DNA from: Gavia stellata
Lineage: Eukaryota; Chordata; Aves; Gaviiformes; Gaviidae
Length of the DNA: 64,000 nucleotides
Assembly: GCF_030936135.1 (NCBI RefSeq)
Contig: NC_082598.1
Span: 14,264,687-14,328,686 of the forward strand
Direction: 5' to 3'
The notes below the pieces were generated by a model. It ran no database searches and had not been told where the DNA came from. It saw only the letters and a program-made list of their open reading frames with translations. Every line of letters starts with the position of its first letter. Position 1 is the stretch's first letter. Positions 27,601-35,900 of the stretch are shown piece by piece. Both the position numbers and the translations under genes were made by a program.

Positions 27601-27702
27601 GAGCCAAGTGATCCAATACTTTCTTTGCATAATTCTCCAAGGAAAAAGAAAAAGAACTTTCTTAATTCCAAAAAGGCTGCTCGTGCAAATATGGACTCGT
27701 GA
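487..27702 (+). CDS. EVC2: EVC2 (limbin), C-terminal half, ten joined coding exons (5'-partial)
   Basis: EVC2 is a single-pass protein of the EvC zone at the base of the primary cilium. With EVC it binds Smoothened and relays Hedgehog signals to GLI; loss causes Ellis-van Creveld syndrome and C-terminal truncation causes Weyers dysostosis (established knowledge). Ten exons join in phase (0,0,0,0,0,0,2,0,2,2 after successive exons) to give about 681 residues plus stop, roughly half of the ~1,300-residue human protein. The signal peptide, ectodomain and membrane segment lie upstream of the window. What is visible is Glu/Lys/Leu-rich coiled coil followed by a Pro-containing linker and a basic tail with [14 protein letters not shown], which I recognise as the limbin W-peptide region that docks on EFCAB7-IQCE. 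The paralogue-like partner EVC is the main alternative; the tail and the convergent STK32B neighbour favour EVC2. All splice sites are GT/AG. Identity rests on memory of the family, not on an alignment. Confidence 0.88.
647..1952 (+). other. EVC2 intron, exons a-b
   Basis: 1.3 kb, AT-rich, with a T/C-rich stretch at about 1,535-1,585. No coding or repeat family recognised. Confidence 0.8.
1953..2417 (+). CDS. EVC2: EVC2 exon b, large coiled-coil exon (about human exon 14)
   Basis: A 465-bp exon, 155 codons, phase 0 at both ends. It opens [16 protein letters not shown] and closes [13 protein letters not shown]. The acceptor follows a strong pyrimidine tract (1914-1939) and is a tandem CAGCAG (1950-1955); the donor is CAA|GTATCT. 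Composition is rich in Glu, Lys and Leu with heptad-like spacing, as expected for the cytoplasmic coiled coil of limbin. This is the largest exon in the window and the easiest anchor for a homology search. Confidence 0.9.
2418..5558 (+). other. EVC2 intron, exons b-c
   Basis: 3.1 kb containing the CR1 tail at 2,730-2,915. The first kilobase is richer in GC than the rest. Short open frames at about 3,030-3,370 on both strands have no splice or family support. Confidence 0.8.
2730..2915 (+). mobile_element. CR1 LINE, 3' terminal fragment
   Basis: About 186 bp of the CR1 3' end: the region encoding RHWNRLPRE, the stretch GGTTGGACTTGATGATCTTA, and the terminal ATTCTGTGATTCTGTGATT repeat. It is severely 5'-truncated, as usual for CR1, and lies in the EVC2 intron between exons b and c. 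A small insertion shifts the frame after RLPRE. Confidence 0.92.
5559..5759 (+). CDS. EVC2: EVC2 exon c
   Basis: 201 bp, 67 codons, phase 0 to 0, starting [20 protein letters not shown] and ending AMTNKQ before donor GTGAGA. The pyrimidine tract GGTTTTTTTAACAGGCAG holds two AGs, at 5554 and 5558. Only the second keeps the frame with the preceding exon, so 5559 was chosen as the start. Predicted helical, with two tryptophans in the middle. Confidence 0.85.
5760..7062 (+). other. EVC2 intron, exons c-d
   Basis: 1.3 kb of AT-rich sequence. Nothing recognised. Confidence 0.8.
7063..7185 (+). CDS. EVC2: EVC2 exon d
   Basis: 123 bp, 41 codons, phase 0 to 0, beginning [15 protein letters not shown] and ending DENLSK before a consensus donor GTAAGT. 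The acceptor TCTTCTTACAGCAG is a tandem NAG site, so a one-glutamine-shorter form starting at 7066 is possible. The N-terminal third is strongly basic, probably a loop between helices. Confidence 0.85.
8356..8371. repeat. T16 homopolymer
   Basis: Sixteen consecutive T in the 8.9-kb intron. Confidence 0.85.
10290..10332. repeat. Degenerate (ATTC)n simple repeat
   Basis: Repeated TCATTCATC/TATTCATTATTCATT units over about 40 bp in the EVC2 intron. Confidence 0.8.
10693..11999 (+). pseudogene. CR1 ORF2 reverse transcriptase remnant
   Basis: Three consecutive frames (10,693-10,917; 10,919-11,405; 11,405-11,999) together cover the palm, thumb and C-terminal region. Two frameshifts break it and the catalytic FADD has become FADN (codons 11201-11206), so it is inactive. 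Confidence 0.9.
10693..12083 (+). mobile_element. CR1 LINE, 1.4-kb 5'-truncated copy with decayed reverse transcriptase
   Basis: Carries the C-terminal half of CR1 ORF2. Recognisable reverse transcriptase blocks are [20 protein letters not shown], then [11 protein letters not shown] (motif A), [14 protein letters not shown] (motif B) and FADNTKLGG (motif C), followed by the thumb and C-terminal region to [18 protein letters not shown] and a stop at 11,999. The frame changes near 10,917 (one base apparently lost) and near 11,405 (one base apparently gained), so no full protein is made. It ends in the CR1 tail ATTCTATGATCCTGT. Endonuclease and ORF1 are absent. It sits in the 8.9-kb EVC2 intron, same strand as the gene. 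Confidence 0.95.
14376..14440 (+). repeat. MIR-like ancient SINE fragment (tentative)
   Basis: TTATTATTCCTATTTTATAG followed by GCTGGTAAAACTGTAGAGAG resembles the MIR consensus stretch reading attattcccattttacagatgrggaaact. Confidence 0.35.
16085..16312 (+). CDS. EVC2: EVC2 exon e
   Basis: 228 bp, 76 codons, phase 0 to 0. It starts [20 protein letters not shown] and ends ILEAHNP before GTAAGT. The acceptor is TTTTTTAG. It is separated from the previous exon by the longest intron seen here (about 8.9 kb), which carries a CR1 insertion. Confidence 0.88.
16313..18493 (+). other. EVC2 intron, exons e-f
   Basis: 2.2 kb. Contains a possible MIR-like fragment near 17.8 kb and a short imperfect duplication (GGCTGG-TAGAATGAGA) near 18,345-18,380. 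No coding signal. Confidence 0.8.
17815..17905 (+). repeat. MIR-like ancient SINE fragment (tentative)
   Basis: GAGATATTAAGCAACTTGTT followed by TGAGGTCAGATAACAA and TGAAATATGAAGCC resembles the MIR core (gagrttaagtracttgcccaaggtcacac). Low sequence identity. Confidence 0.35.
18494..18705 (+). CDS. EVC2: EVC2 exon f
   Basis: 212 bp, phase 0 in and phase 2 out. It reads [18 protein letters not shown] through [15 protein letters not shown] to INLHRQ, with the final AG completed by the next exon. Acceptor is AACCTCTAG, donor GTAAGT. It continues the coiled coil, interrupted by a Trp/Pro/Gly segment in the middle. Confidence 0.9.
18706..20162 (+). other. EVC2 intron, exons f-g
   Basis: 1.5 kb. 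Contains a 14-bp tandem duplication (ACTGGCTTGTGGAT) near 19,632-19,660. Nothing else recognised. Confidence 0.8.
20163..20250 (+). CDS. EVC2: EVC2 exon g
   Basis: 88 bp, phase 2 in and 0 out. The first C completes a Ser codon, then [19 protein letters not shown] and on to LALYSQ before GTAAGC. Acceptor is TTTTTCACTTCAG. It is too short for an ordinary ORF search but fits exactly between exons f and h. Confidence 0.88.
21336..21587 (+). mobile_element. CR1 LINE, 3' terminal fragment
   Basis: About 250 bp of CR1 3' end, from GAAATGGCCTCAAGTTGTGC through the [25 protein letters not shown] part to the tail ATTCTCTGATTCTGTGA. It is 5'-truncated, and lies in the intron between exons g and h. Confidence 0.93.
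22686..22749 (-). mobile_element. Stump of the same LTR family
   Basis: CACAGAAGCCACCCCTGTAC at 22690-22709, followed by CCAAAACCTTGCCATGCAAA and CCTAGTACA, matches the last ~60 bp (plus-strand view) of the LTR at 55.4 kb and stops at the same terminal CA. The rest of the LTR is absent. It lies in the EVC2 intron between exons g and h. Confidence 0.75.
23375..24067 (-). mobile_element. CR1 LINE internal fragment lacking its 3' tail
   Basis: About 690 bp of CR1 ORF2 on the minus strand, open from about 23,962 to 23,375. It includes [46 protein letters not shown] and [15 protein letters not shown], ending at RRATK. The usual 3' region and terminal repeat are missing, which is unusual because CR1 copies normally lose the 5' end. 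At the other end the match stops within GTGGGAG near 24,060, where an inverted repeat begins. A frameshift near 23,965 separates the upstream KNWL-coding portion. It lies antisense in the EVC2 intron. Confidence 0.92.
24047..24078. repeat. Two interlocking inverted repeats at the CR1 junction
   Basis: GAATACTGT (24047-24055) pairs with ACAGTATTC (24061-24069), and GAGACAG (24058-24064) pairs with CTGTCTC (24072-24078). Both are perfect and span the place where CR1 similarity ends. Confidence 0.8.
25762..25955 (+). CDS. EVC2: EVC2 exon h
   Basis: 194 bp, phase 0 in and 2 out. It reads [20 protein letters not shown] and then a leucine-rich, serine-rich stretch to DESGSCKK; the final AG is completed by exon i. 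Acceptor is TAATCCTCTAG, donor GTAAAC, slightly weak at the last position. Confidence 0.88.
25956..26838 (+). other. EVC2 intron, exons h-i
   Basis: 0.9 kb. Begins with an AT-rich stretch of repeated TTAATAAA/TTATGAATT words at 26,110-26,210. No repeat family recognised. Confidence 0.8.
26839..26940 (+). CDS. EVC2: EVC2 exon i
   Basis: 102 bp, phase 2 in and 2 out. It reads [20 protein letters not shown] and then [13 protein letters not shown], basic and helical. The acceptor has an excellent pyrimidine tract (TTTCTTTCCTGCTCCTTCAG) and the donor is GTAAGG. Confidence 0.88.
26941..27428 (+). other. EVC2 intron, exons i-j
   Basis: 0.5 kb, AT-rich. Nothing recognised. Confidence 0.8.
27429..27702 (+). 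CDS. EVC2: EVC2 terminal exon with W-peptide tail and stop
   Basis: Coding part of the last exon. The first C completes a Ser codon, then [20 protein letters not shown], a proline-rich linker ([14 protein letters not shown]), [40 protein letters not shown] and [11 protein letters not shown], stop TGA at 27700. The distal ~40 residues correspond to the limbin C-terminal region known to bind EFCAB7 and to be lost in Weyers dysostosis (established knowledge). Acceptor is TTCATTAATGTAG. Confidence 0.92.
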
Positions 27703-28915
27703 GAGCGAATTCTTTTCAAAGTATCAGTTAGGGAAGAGGAAGTTATTTAAAATTCAGTAAAATAATGAGAAAGAACGAAGTGTGCAGTTTAAATAACACA
27801 TGTGTTGTTTTAATCTCATTTGTCTAACTTTGTAAGTAGCTGTAATTTTAAAATGGTGCAGTTAGCAGTGTGCATTTTGCATTTTTTAATTCTCGTCAGC
27901 ATATGATGCAGTAGATGAAATATGGGTGTTTTATGATGTACATTCTGGCAGGCAGGACTCAGTGTTCCTTCAGTACATTTTGATCATTTTTGCACCAATT
28001 TTACTGTAGCTGTATTTTCATAATTTATATAGAAAGGTTATTTATTACATAAAGTAAGTACTGATTTACTTACTATTCTTGTATTTATATGTTCTTGTAA
28101 TACACTGCAGTATAGCAGATAATATGAAGAGATGAAGTGGATGACCCACAAGTCTTGATTTCCTCTGATTTTCTGTTATTCTAGCTAATTTACTGTTCAA
28201 TGTTGTGTTCTTAATAAGCTTTGATTGTTACTTCTGCAGTCTGTGTTCTACAGTGATAGCTGATAGTCCAGATCTTCAGCATATACATATGTACTTAGCC
28301 TTACATCTTGGAGTAACTTCAGCTTTTTGCTGTTGTTTCTAAACTTAACTTCAGTTGAGCTATGAATATGGCCACAGTTCATAACTGTGTTAAATATTTG
28401 CAACCTGTTGCAGTCTTTTTTCTTGGTGAACCAATATCATCACGCTTGCTCAGTAGAAAAGGGAAAAATGGAAATGGGCATGTAATACCTTCAAAAGCTA
28501 TTTTGATTGCAATGCTGCCAACTGTCACCATTTTAGGTGGGTATTTTTGAAGTTCTTATTCCTGGATTTCTCTAAATTGATGAGAATATCATTTCACATT
28601 TCAAAAAGAGTTATTTTTTAAACCTTTCTAGCTGACAGAAAGAAGTCTGTAAATATGAACCGTAAAACCAGGAACAGGAAAAGGCTGATTGAAAGATATT
28701 CAAGCCTGTTTTGAGGTTTTTTGAACTGTATTTGAATGCTGTGTTCTGACGGTACTGTGATCATATATTTTGCTATTTTTCATGTATAGATTTCCTGTGT
28801 CTTTGTATTAATAGGGTGCCAAGTTCATTTTAAAAATTAAAATGTTACAATGTACGTGTGTCTGCAGTTGGCATCTATTCCAAGTGGACTAATAAACTGT
28901 AGCTTTTTGTTATCA
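27703..28915 (+). other. EVC2: EVC2 3' UTR (predicted)
   Basis: AT-rich sequence after the stop with no further coding signal. A canonical AATAAA lies at 28891-28896 and is followed by a T/GT-rich stretch (TAGCTTTTTGTTATCATTTG), so cleavage is expected near 28,910-28,920. An ATTAAA near 28,836 is a possible alternative. The end is a prediction, not observed. Confidence 0.6.
28891..28896 (+). terminator. EVC2 polyadenylation signal AATAAA
   Basis: Canonical hexamer about 1.19 kb after the EVC2 stop codon with a downstream T/GT-rich element, the usual layout of a vertebrate cleavage and polyadenylation site. Confidence 0.55.
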
Positions 28916-31900
28916 TTTGTTAGTATTTCTTCAACACGCACTTAAGTAACGTTAGCCTGCAGTCTGCACCCACTGCACAGCACAGCACTGCCTGGGCACA
29001 ACCTGGCTCCCAGTTCAGGATTTTCAGGAGGCTTATTAGTTGTGCACAGGCTCCTCAGCATTATTATTAGCCCAGAATTCTGCTCATGGTGTGATCCCTC
29101 ATGAAAGGACTGCATAGTGTTTGTCAAAGCAGAGGTATGCATCAGTAGGGGACAAAATGCTAGCACCATATAGACTCAAAGAAAATTATTTTAAGATACT
29201 TCAGTCCTTTTAAGATGAAATAGACACTTACTGGAATGTTTAAAATTGTCCAGGTCCTCAGTGTCCGTAGATTTAAGCAGAATCAGTATCCATATGCTTC
29301 TGGACCTGTGCAACTATTTGCAGTGGGGTAAGTAATTATTCACCAGATTTTCTGCTGTGTCATATTATGATCCTGTTGTTCATGTTGTATGCTGTAGTTT
29401 CCTCATGAATGCATTTACTGAAGTCTAATTAATTTGAGTAATGAAGTTCTTTGCTACATCTCTTAATAGAGTTTGAAACAAAAATCACAGTGTCATAGAT
29501 AATAGAGTGAAGCCTGCATAATTTCCTTTAGAAAGAATAAGATTTTAAAAAAAGCTTTATTCTCCTTGCCGTATTTCTGGCTTGGCATATCAGAGATACA
29601 GATGCTGGATTAGCATGTAAGACATGTTGCTTACTCAGTTCTTTAGTTTAACTCTAAGATCAAGCTTTTAAATAAAAGATTTCATTTTAAAGGGTTTTTT
29701 AATAAAAAAGATCCCACATGGTGAAAAACATCTTAGGGAAGATGTACACAAAATGTTCTTCTGCAGTGATTGAGCTGAAAATGTTTCCATGAAACAAGTG
29801 AGTTGGTATTTCCTACAGTATGTTTCTGTTTAATTTCCTTGTCCTCCAGTATTATGTATTAATTTATTATAAAGTAGAATACACATGCTAAGCCTAATGA
29901 AGAATAATTAATACCAAGAATGAATAACTGGATGTTCTGGTAGAGACTATGAACATTGTGTCAAAAAGTCAATCAACTAAGGAAAAGTGAAAATACATAT
30001 ATGGACCTGGCACTTCACTACAGAAAAATGTAAGAAAGGAAGTAAAAGGGTTGACGTTTTTGTGGAATTAATTGTTATGTTTAATAGGTAACTTTATCTT
30101 CACTTATTGCTGTAATTGTTTTGGTTTTGGATTAATTTTTAAAGTGACAATGTCTCTTTAATAAGGACAATTCTGCAAAATACTCGTCTGCTTTATTTGA
30201 ACCTGGGGAAATCATGCTGCTTTCTTTCATTACCTTGTATTTACCCAGCTGCTATTTTAACACCTTTATTTCTTTTGGGGAATGTTAAGTTTTTATGCTG
30301 TTATCTTAATACAACCCAGTGCCAATAATTACACTGCCTTTCATCAACAGCTCTCGCTTCCTGAGAGACTGACAGCAGGATTTTCAAAGCAGTAAACATC
30401 AAGTCCACTCACTTAGCTGACCCAGTTCCCTCTCTGCCCTATGCCGGAATGTTTGCTGCTGTGCTGATGTAACTGGTGCAGACATAGGTGTACCAGCATA
30501 AAGCTTATTTTCCTTACTGAATCATAAAAGCTATATTGTCACAGGCTGTTGAGAGCTGTATGAGAGTTCATATGAACACCTGTACCAGCCCAGCAGTATT
30601 GTGCAAGTGATGAACATTACGCTCCTGGCCAAGTGCTCCAGGTAGGATCCAGCCTTTGCCACCTTCTGCTTTTCTACTCAAGTCCTCTTCTGGAAAATGG
30701 CTGGCAAAGGCCACCAGCTTAGGCGTTCAGTGCTCTCTTTCCATTTGTTTTCTTGTCATTCACAGAGGGCAAGGCAGGGATAGTCAGGCTCAACACTTGT
30801 GAAAGACTATACAGTGTGCTCGCTGTTTGCCTTTGTGTTGCAGACAAGCTGTGATATAAATGGTCCATTTATTGAGAACTGATAATGCCCATCTCTGTAT
30901 TTGAGCAGTCTGTGCTTGTTGGTATATAAAACCACGAGTTATTTTTCCCACCTCAGCTGTATCAAGAAGCTTGAGAGCCACGTTGACTGTTTTCCCCAAG
31001 GTTTGGACATTCTTCTGGAGAGCAAGAGACAGACATTTGGTTATAGATGCAGGGAATCGAATTATATTTTGAAAAAGTCAACTTCTTTGGAGCATCTTCT
31101 TCAATTATGCCAGAGAAGCTGCCTGCAGAAAAGGGGCTCTGTATTTTCAACCGCTTTTGCTTGAAAGCAGATAGCTGATTAAGAAAATAAATTAAAACCT
31201 GGAAGTGTCAGGTATCATTCCAAGCTAAAATAACACTCAGAATCTGAGAGCAGAGCTTGGTAGGTTTGAGTGTTGGTGTTAGTCTTTAGTCCTTGATTTT
31301 GTGTAGTTGAGGATGACATCTGGTTACAATACGTGAATTGTTTTGTAGTTACTCAACTGAACAAAAATATCCCTATGCAGTGTATTTCAGAAGGAGTAAG
31401 AAAGTACTTTCAGGAGTATAAATTGAAAGGCCATTAGAAAATATTTTGAGTGGATAGATGTGCAATGTCTGTATTAATTGGAATAAATGTATAATTTTCA
31501 GATTTTTCCAATATATTTTTGTTCTGCTTATGGCTTGACCATCACTAGTAATTAAATCTGGTCATGTGTGCCAGCAGATTTTTATTTGTTTGCTGTTGAT
31601 CACTGGTAATTCATCACTAAAATTACCATCTTGGTGTATCTGCAAATTGGCCTTTCTGTGTAGTGCATACACAGGGGTATGTTTGTCATTGCTCTTTCTA
31701 TACTGTAGAAACTGGGTAATTCAGGGCTGCGTTATTGAAAATGATCTCTTTCAAAGGGATTTCTACTTTCTCATCGTTATGTCTTGGAGAATATCGACGA
31801 GATATCAGGAATTAGAAGCTGTCTTTGAAAGTTTACTGGTTTAGGTCTTCAGACTGTCTAAAATAATAGGAATGCCCCATATTCTTTCTTGTAATGTTTT

Positions 31901-32739
31901 TAACAAATTATCTGTTCTGCTGATGAGCAAAAATTCTCAAAATCTTCAATATACAATATCTTTTTTACAACTCCTATATAATGATTAAATGTTCCCATGC
32001 TCTCAGTTTCTCAAACAAGAAGGAACACAGTAATTCAATGGCAGTTTTAATAAAAATAGTTCTTTTCACAGTATTTTTTTCCAAAAGTATAACAAATAAA
32101 TTTTTCTGTGAGAAAAATGTCTTTCCCTATGAGAAGATTTGTCTCTTTGATGTTTGCTTTTCAGCAGTTTTCACCAGGGAAGAGAGAAAAAGCCGTATCT
32201 CTATCCTGAAAGCTGGGAGATCGGGCTTAAGTCCTTGCTTTGTCCCAGGTTTCCTTCCTAAACCTACCTTTTTTTCCAGGAGAATGAATGTGTTAGAGAT
32301 TGTGATGCTGCCTGACTGGTTCAAACCCATGCGTATACCTACCTCTTTTTTAATTATTATTATTTTTATTTGCCCTTTAGTTGTATGGTTAGACGATGGT
32401 TTGATGAACACTGAGTAGCTTTGTGGTTAGCTGGTGAGCTGCCAGTGGACGAGTCTGTCTTGGTGGGATGCTGCACACTGCTTTTCTGCACACACCTTTC
32501 AAGAAAAGTAGCGCCCAAGCCCTCCTTACCCTCCTGCCCACCTAACGCACAGTCCCACCAGCCGTAGAGAAGTACAGGAGATCTGAGGTGTTCAGAAGAG
32601 TCTTTCCTGTACTGACAGATTTCATCAACTTCATGTAAATCATGTACAATATTTCTGCCCTTTCCTGTAGTTTTTTTACAGCAGAGTAACATTGCTAACC
32701 ATGTCTCTGATTCATCATCCGTGCTGTTCTCAGGACCAT

Positions 32740-32975
32740 ACTCTCCAAGTATCCTTAATGGTGTTTATGATCTCTTCAGACCATTCATTTGGCTGGTTAA
32801 AACTCCTTTAAATTTTGATCTTGTCCTTCAGTGTGCTTGTTGCCTTTCCCAGTTTGGTGTTGTTCACAAATTTAATAAGAATAGTCTTTATTTCGTGTTC
32901 CAGGTCATTAGTAAAAAGAAATGGAACACCTTCCAAGTTTTAATAAAAGAATCCATAGTTGTTAGCAGTCAAAGT
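32740..32975 (-). repeat. Ancient L3/CR1-like LINE fragment (tentative)
   Basis: Plus-strand GATCTTGTCCTTCAGTGTGC, CCCAGTTTGGTGTTGTTCAC and CCAGGTCATTAGTAAAAAGA follow, in order, the reverse complement of the CR1/L3 region that encodes the FADDTKL block and its neighbours. Divergence is heavy and no frame survives. It is seen by word similarity only. Confidence 0.45.
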
Positions 32976-35900
32976 AGAAGGGATATCAGAAGTAACCCAA
33001 GACCTGAACTCACATCTTCAGCTCATGCTTGCAGAGAGGCAGGTTCTAGATAAAGGCTGTCATACCTTTCTCCTAAAGAGTATGTGACGGTCCATTTTGT
33101 TGCAAGGCTGCTACAGCGTAAACGAAGTCATGGTGTTCTGTGGGGAGGGAGGGGAGAGATGGTTTTTGCTTTCAAGTACTGTATAAAATACTTAGTATGC
33201 CATGTTTAAAAACCAAAACAAACAAACCAGTGTTACTACAGAATCTATCACTACAACTTACGTGGCTTTATAGAGAGATACAAGACTTCGAACAAGTTCT
33301 AGAATAATGAAACTCTTCTCTTTCACAGTAGAGAAGAGGAAAAGCCCCACCTAACCAATGCAATGGATATAAATGTTAGATTCACAATTCTGTTTATTAA
33401 CTTTTGACCTTATTTGTATAACAAGCCAGCATGCTGTTAACATGATTGTCATTTTGAAGGGCTATAGTACTTTTTGTAGAATATGTTCTTGGTTGCAGAA
33501 CAAATGAGGTCCTAGGTTCCATGGAGGACCAGTTCAGACAGTGATGGCAGTGAAGAGCTGTTTCTGCAGTTAAAATCTGTCAGACCAACAGTACGGTGCT
33601 GATCTCAGAAAGCTCCAGTCCACCCAGCTAGCACCAGCAGAGCTGAAATTGTGGGGTTCTCCTGGTGTGAAGAGAGTGGCTCTATGCAACAGCTAGTGAT
33701 GGCTGCAGTGTCCTAGAAACTCCTTGTGTTCCCAGTTGAGGAAGATAATCCGGGGGGGGGTGTCACTTTTTTTTTTAAATGAGGTCTACTAGAGGTATTA
33801 AATATATAAATACAGGCTTACTTTACAATCTCATTCTTACTTCTGTACGTAGCCCTAATTACATCTGCACTAAGAAGCTGCTTACAGCATTGGGTATCTT
33901 CAGCCGCCAAGCCCAGATAATCATTCTGCATCCAGTGAGGACATCAGTTGTCTGATCCCTTTTCTTCTGCTCAACACCCTCAGGAAGCAGCCAGGATGAA
34001 CTGGTTCCTTACAGGTCAGCTCCTACCTTACCCTCTAGGGTATTTGCCTTGTTGCAGGGAGATGTGACCATTTGTCACATGCACTGGGAGCCAAACACCT
34101 AAGGAAGGCTCCAGGCTTTTTTGTCAACTCCTTTCATCCAGACTTGGGTTTCTGTCATGAGTGAGTTAAACCAAGAAGCCTGTGTGAATCCCAGTGGTGG
34201 ATGAATAAAGTTCTGGGAACTGAGGCCCCAGTGCACTGCATTTCACTTGTGAATAGAACAAATGAAAAATCATACCAACACTGGAATAAGGCAGTTCGCA
34301 GCCAACAGTTGAATATGCAACATGGTCTCTCATGGGAATTGGCTCCTGAATAGCACTGCAGTGGGGAGAGAGGGTTCATGAGCCATCCGTCTCCTCCAAA
34401 CCAGGCACAGAAAAGCTGCGGGTTCAGCAAATTTCCTGTAGGCTTTTGATGCAAAGCAGGAAGCTGTAACACTAATGGAGTGTGTGCTGACAAAGGTCTT
34501 TAAAAGCATCTTGCACGTTGCTGTCAAGAGTGAAGTTAATTTCTGATACCAAGCCTAGACTGTGGAATGAATAAAATAAGGTTATGAAATTACTTTATTC
34601 TGAGAATAATTGTATTGCTGCCATTGCGTGTGTGTTTGAGAGGTTTTCCTCCTAATTGAAGCATATGAAGAGAGCACTTCTAGCATTTGAAAATAATATT
34701 TGCCAAGAACATGTGATAAGAAAATTGTGATGAGAAGATTATGATAGGAGAAGCTCTAAAATTTTGGGGAGAAAAAAACCCTGCAGAAATGACTGGGTAT
34801 CTTCCTGGCTTCTCCAATTTTTATGCATATGAATAGTTCCTTAAATGCAATAATACTATTTACAGGAATAAAGATGTCAGGGTTTGGTTAATATACTGCG
34901 ATTCAGTGTCATATCAGACTAGAGAGTAATTCAGTGCGGCACAAAATCCTGCTAGCATGTTCTGGCTGTCAAAGAGCGCTCTGTGCACAGGGTACGTGCT
35001 GCAATTTGTTTTCCTTTATTTTGACCATCGATATGTCAAGGTGACTAATCGAAGCTAAATGTCATGGCTTTCCCCATAAGTGAGAGACAGGTACAGGCAC
35101 TACCCTAGGATGGTTCATCTAACACCTACAACAGGCGGTATAGTTTGTGTTTCGAATAACTCTCTCTTGCTGCTTTGTTACTAAATGAAAGTAGAAAAGA
35201 GGAGGAACTGGGAAAATTGACTCCATGCTACCAAGCAGGAAAAAATATTCAGGTAAAAATCTATTTCTCCTTCTCTTGGACTTCCGTGCTGTGTGTGACT
35301 TCAGGAAAGCAGAGGTACATTTTCATTGTGGGTCTCAGGACCTATTTGTAGAAAAGATACTGCATGCCAGACATCATGGTTAGGAGGGAGAAGAACTATA
35401 TTTTATTAGACTAATGAGTATACTTGGGCAAAGCAGAGGAGCTTTTCAGCATTTAAGTCTTTCTTCAAACAAAAACAGAAGAACTTTTCAGCTTCTGGCT
35501 GCAGTTGCCATGGGCACAATTTCAAACAAATATATGATTAGAGCTGGTCAGTTTTTTTAATGAAGGAATGGCTTTCATTTCAAAACCAAACTTGTTTAAC
35601 ACATATTAAACAAAAATGGAAATAAAAACATTTATTCTGTTTGCTTCCACTTTCCTTTTTCCTCTTTTGCTTAATTCTTTTAAATGGCTGAAAATCTTAT
35701 TTTTTACCTTTTCCTTGAATTTATGAAAATAAGTCTTTTTTTTTAGTAGAGGCAAAACATATTACAAAACACTTGGATAAAAGAGTTGCTCATTTTAAAC
35801 CAGTCATTTAGAGCTAAGTCCACAATCTTGGGACCTTGTATTAGTGCTAATAATAGGGTATGTATTTAAGTATCCAATATCCAAAATGTGATCTTCAATG

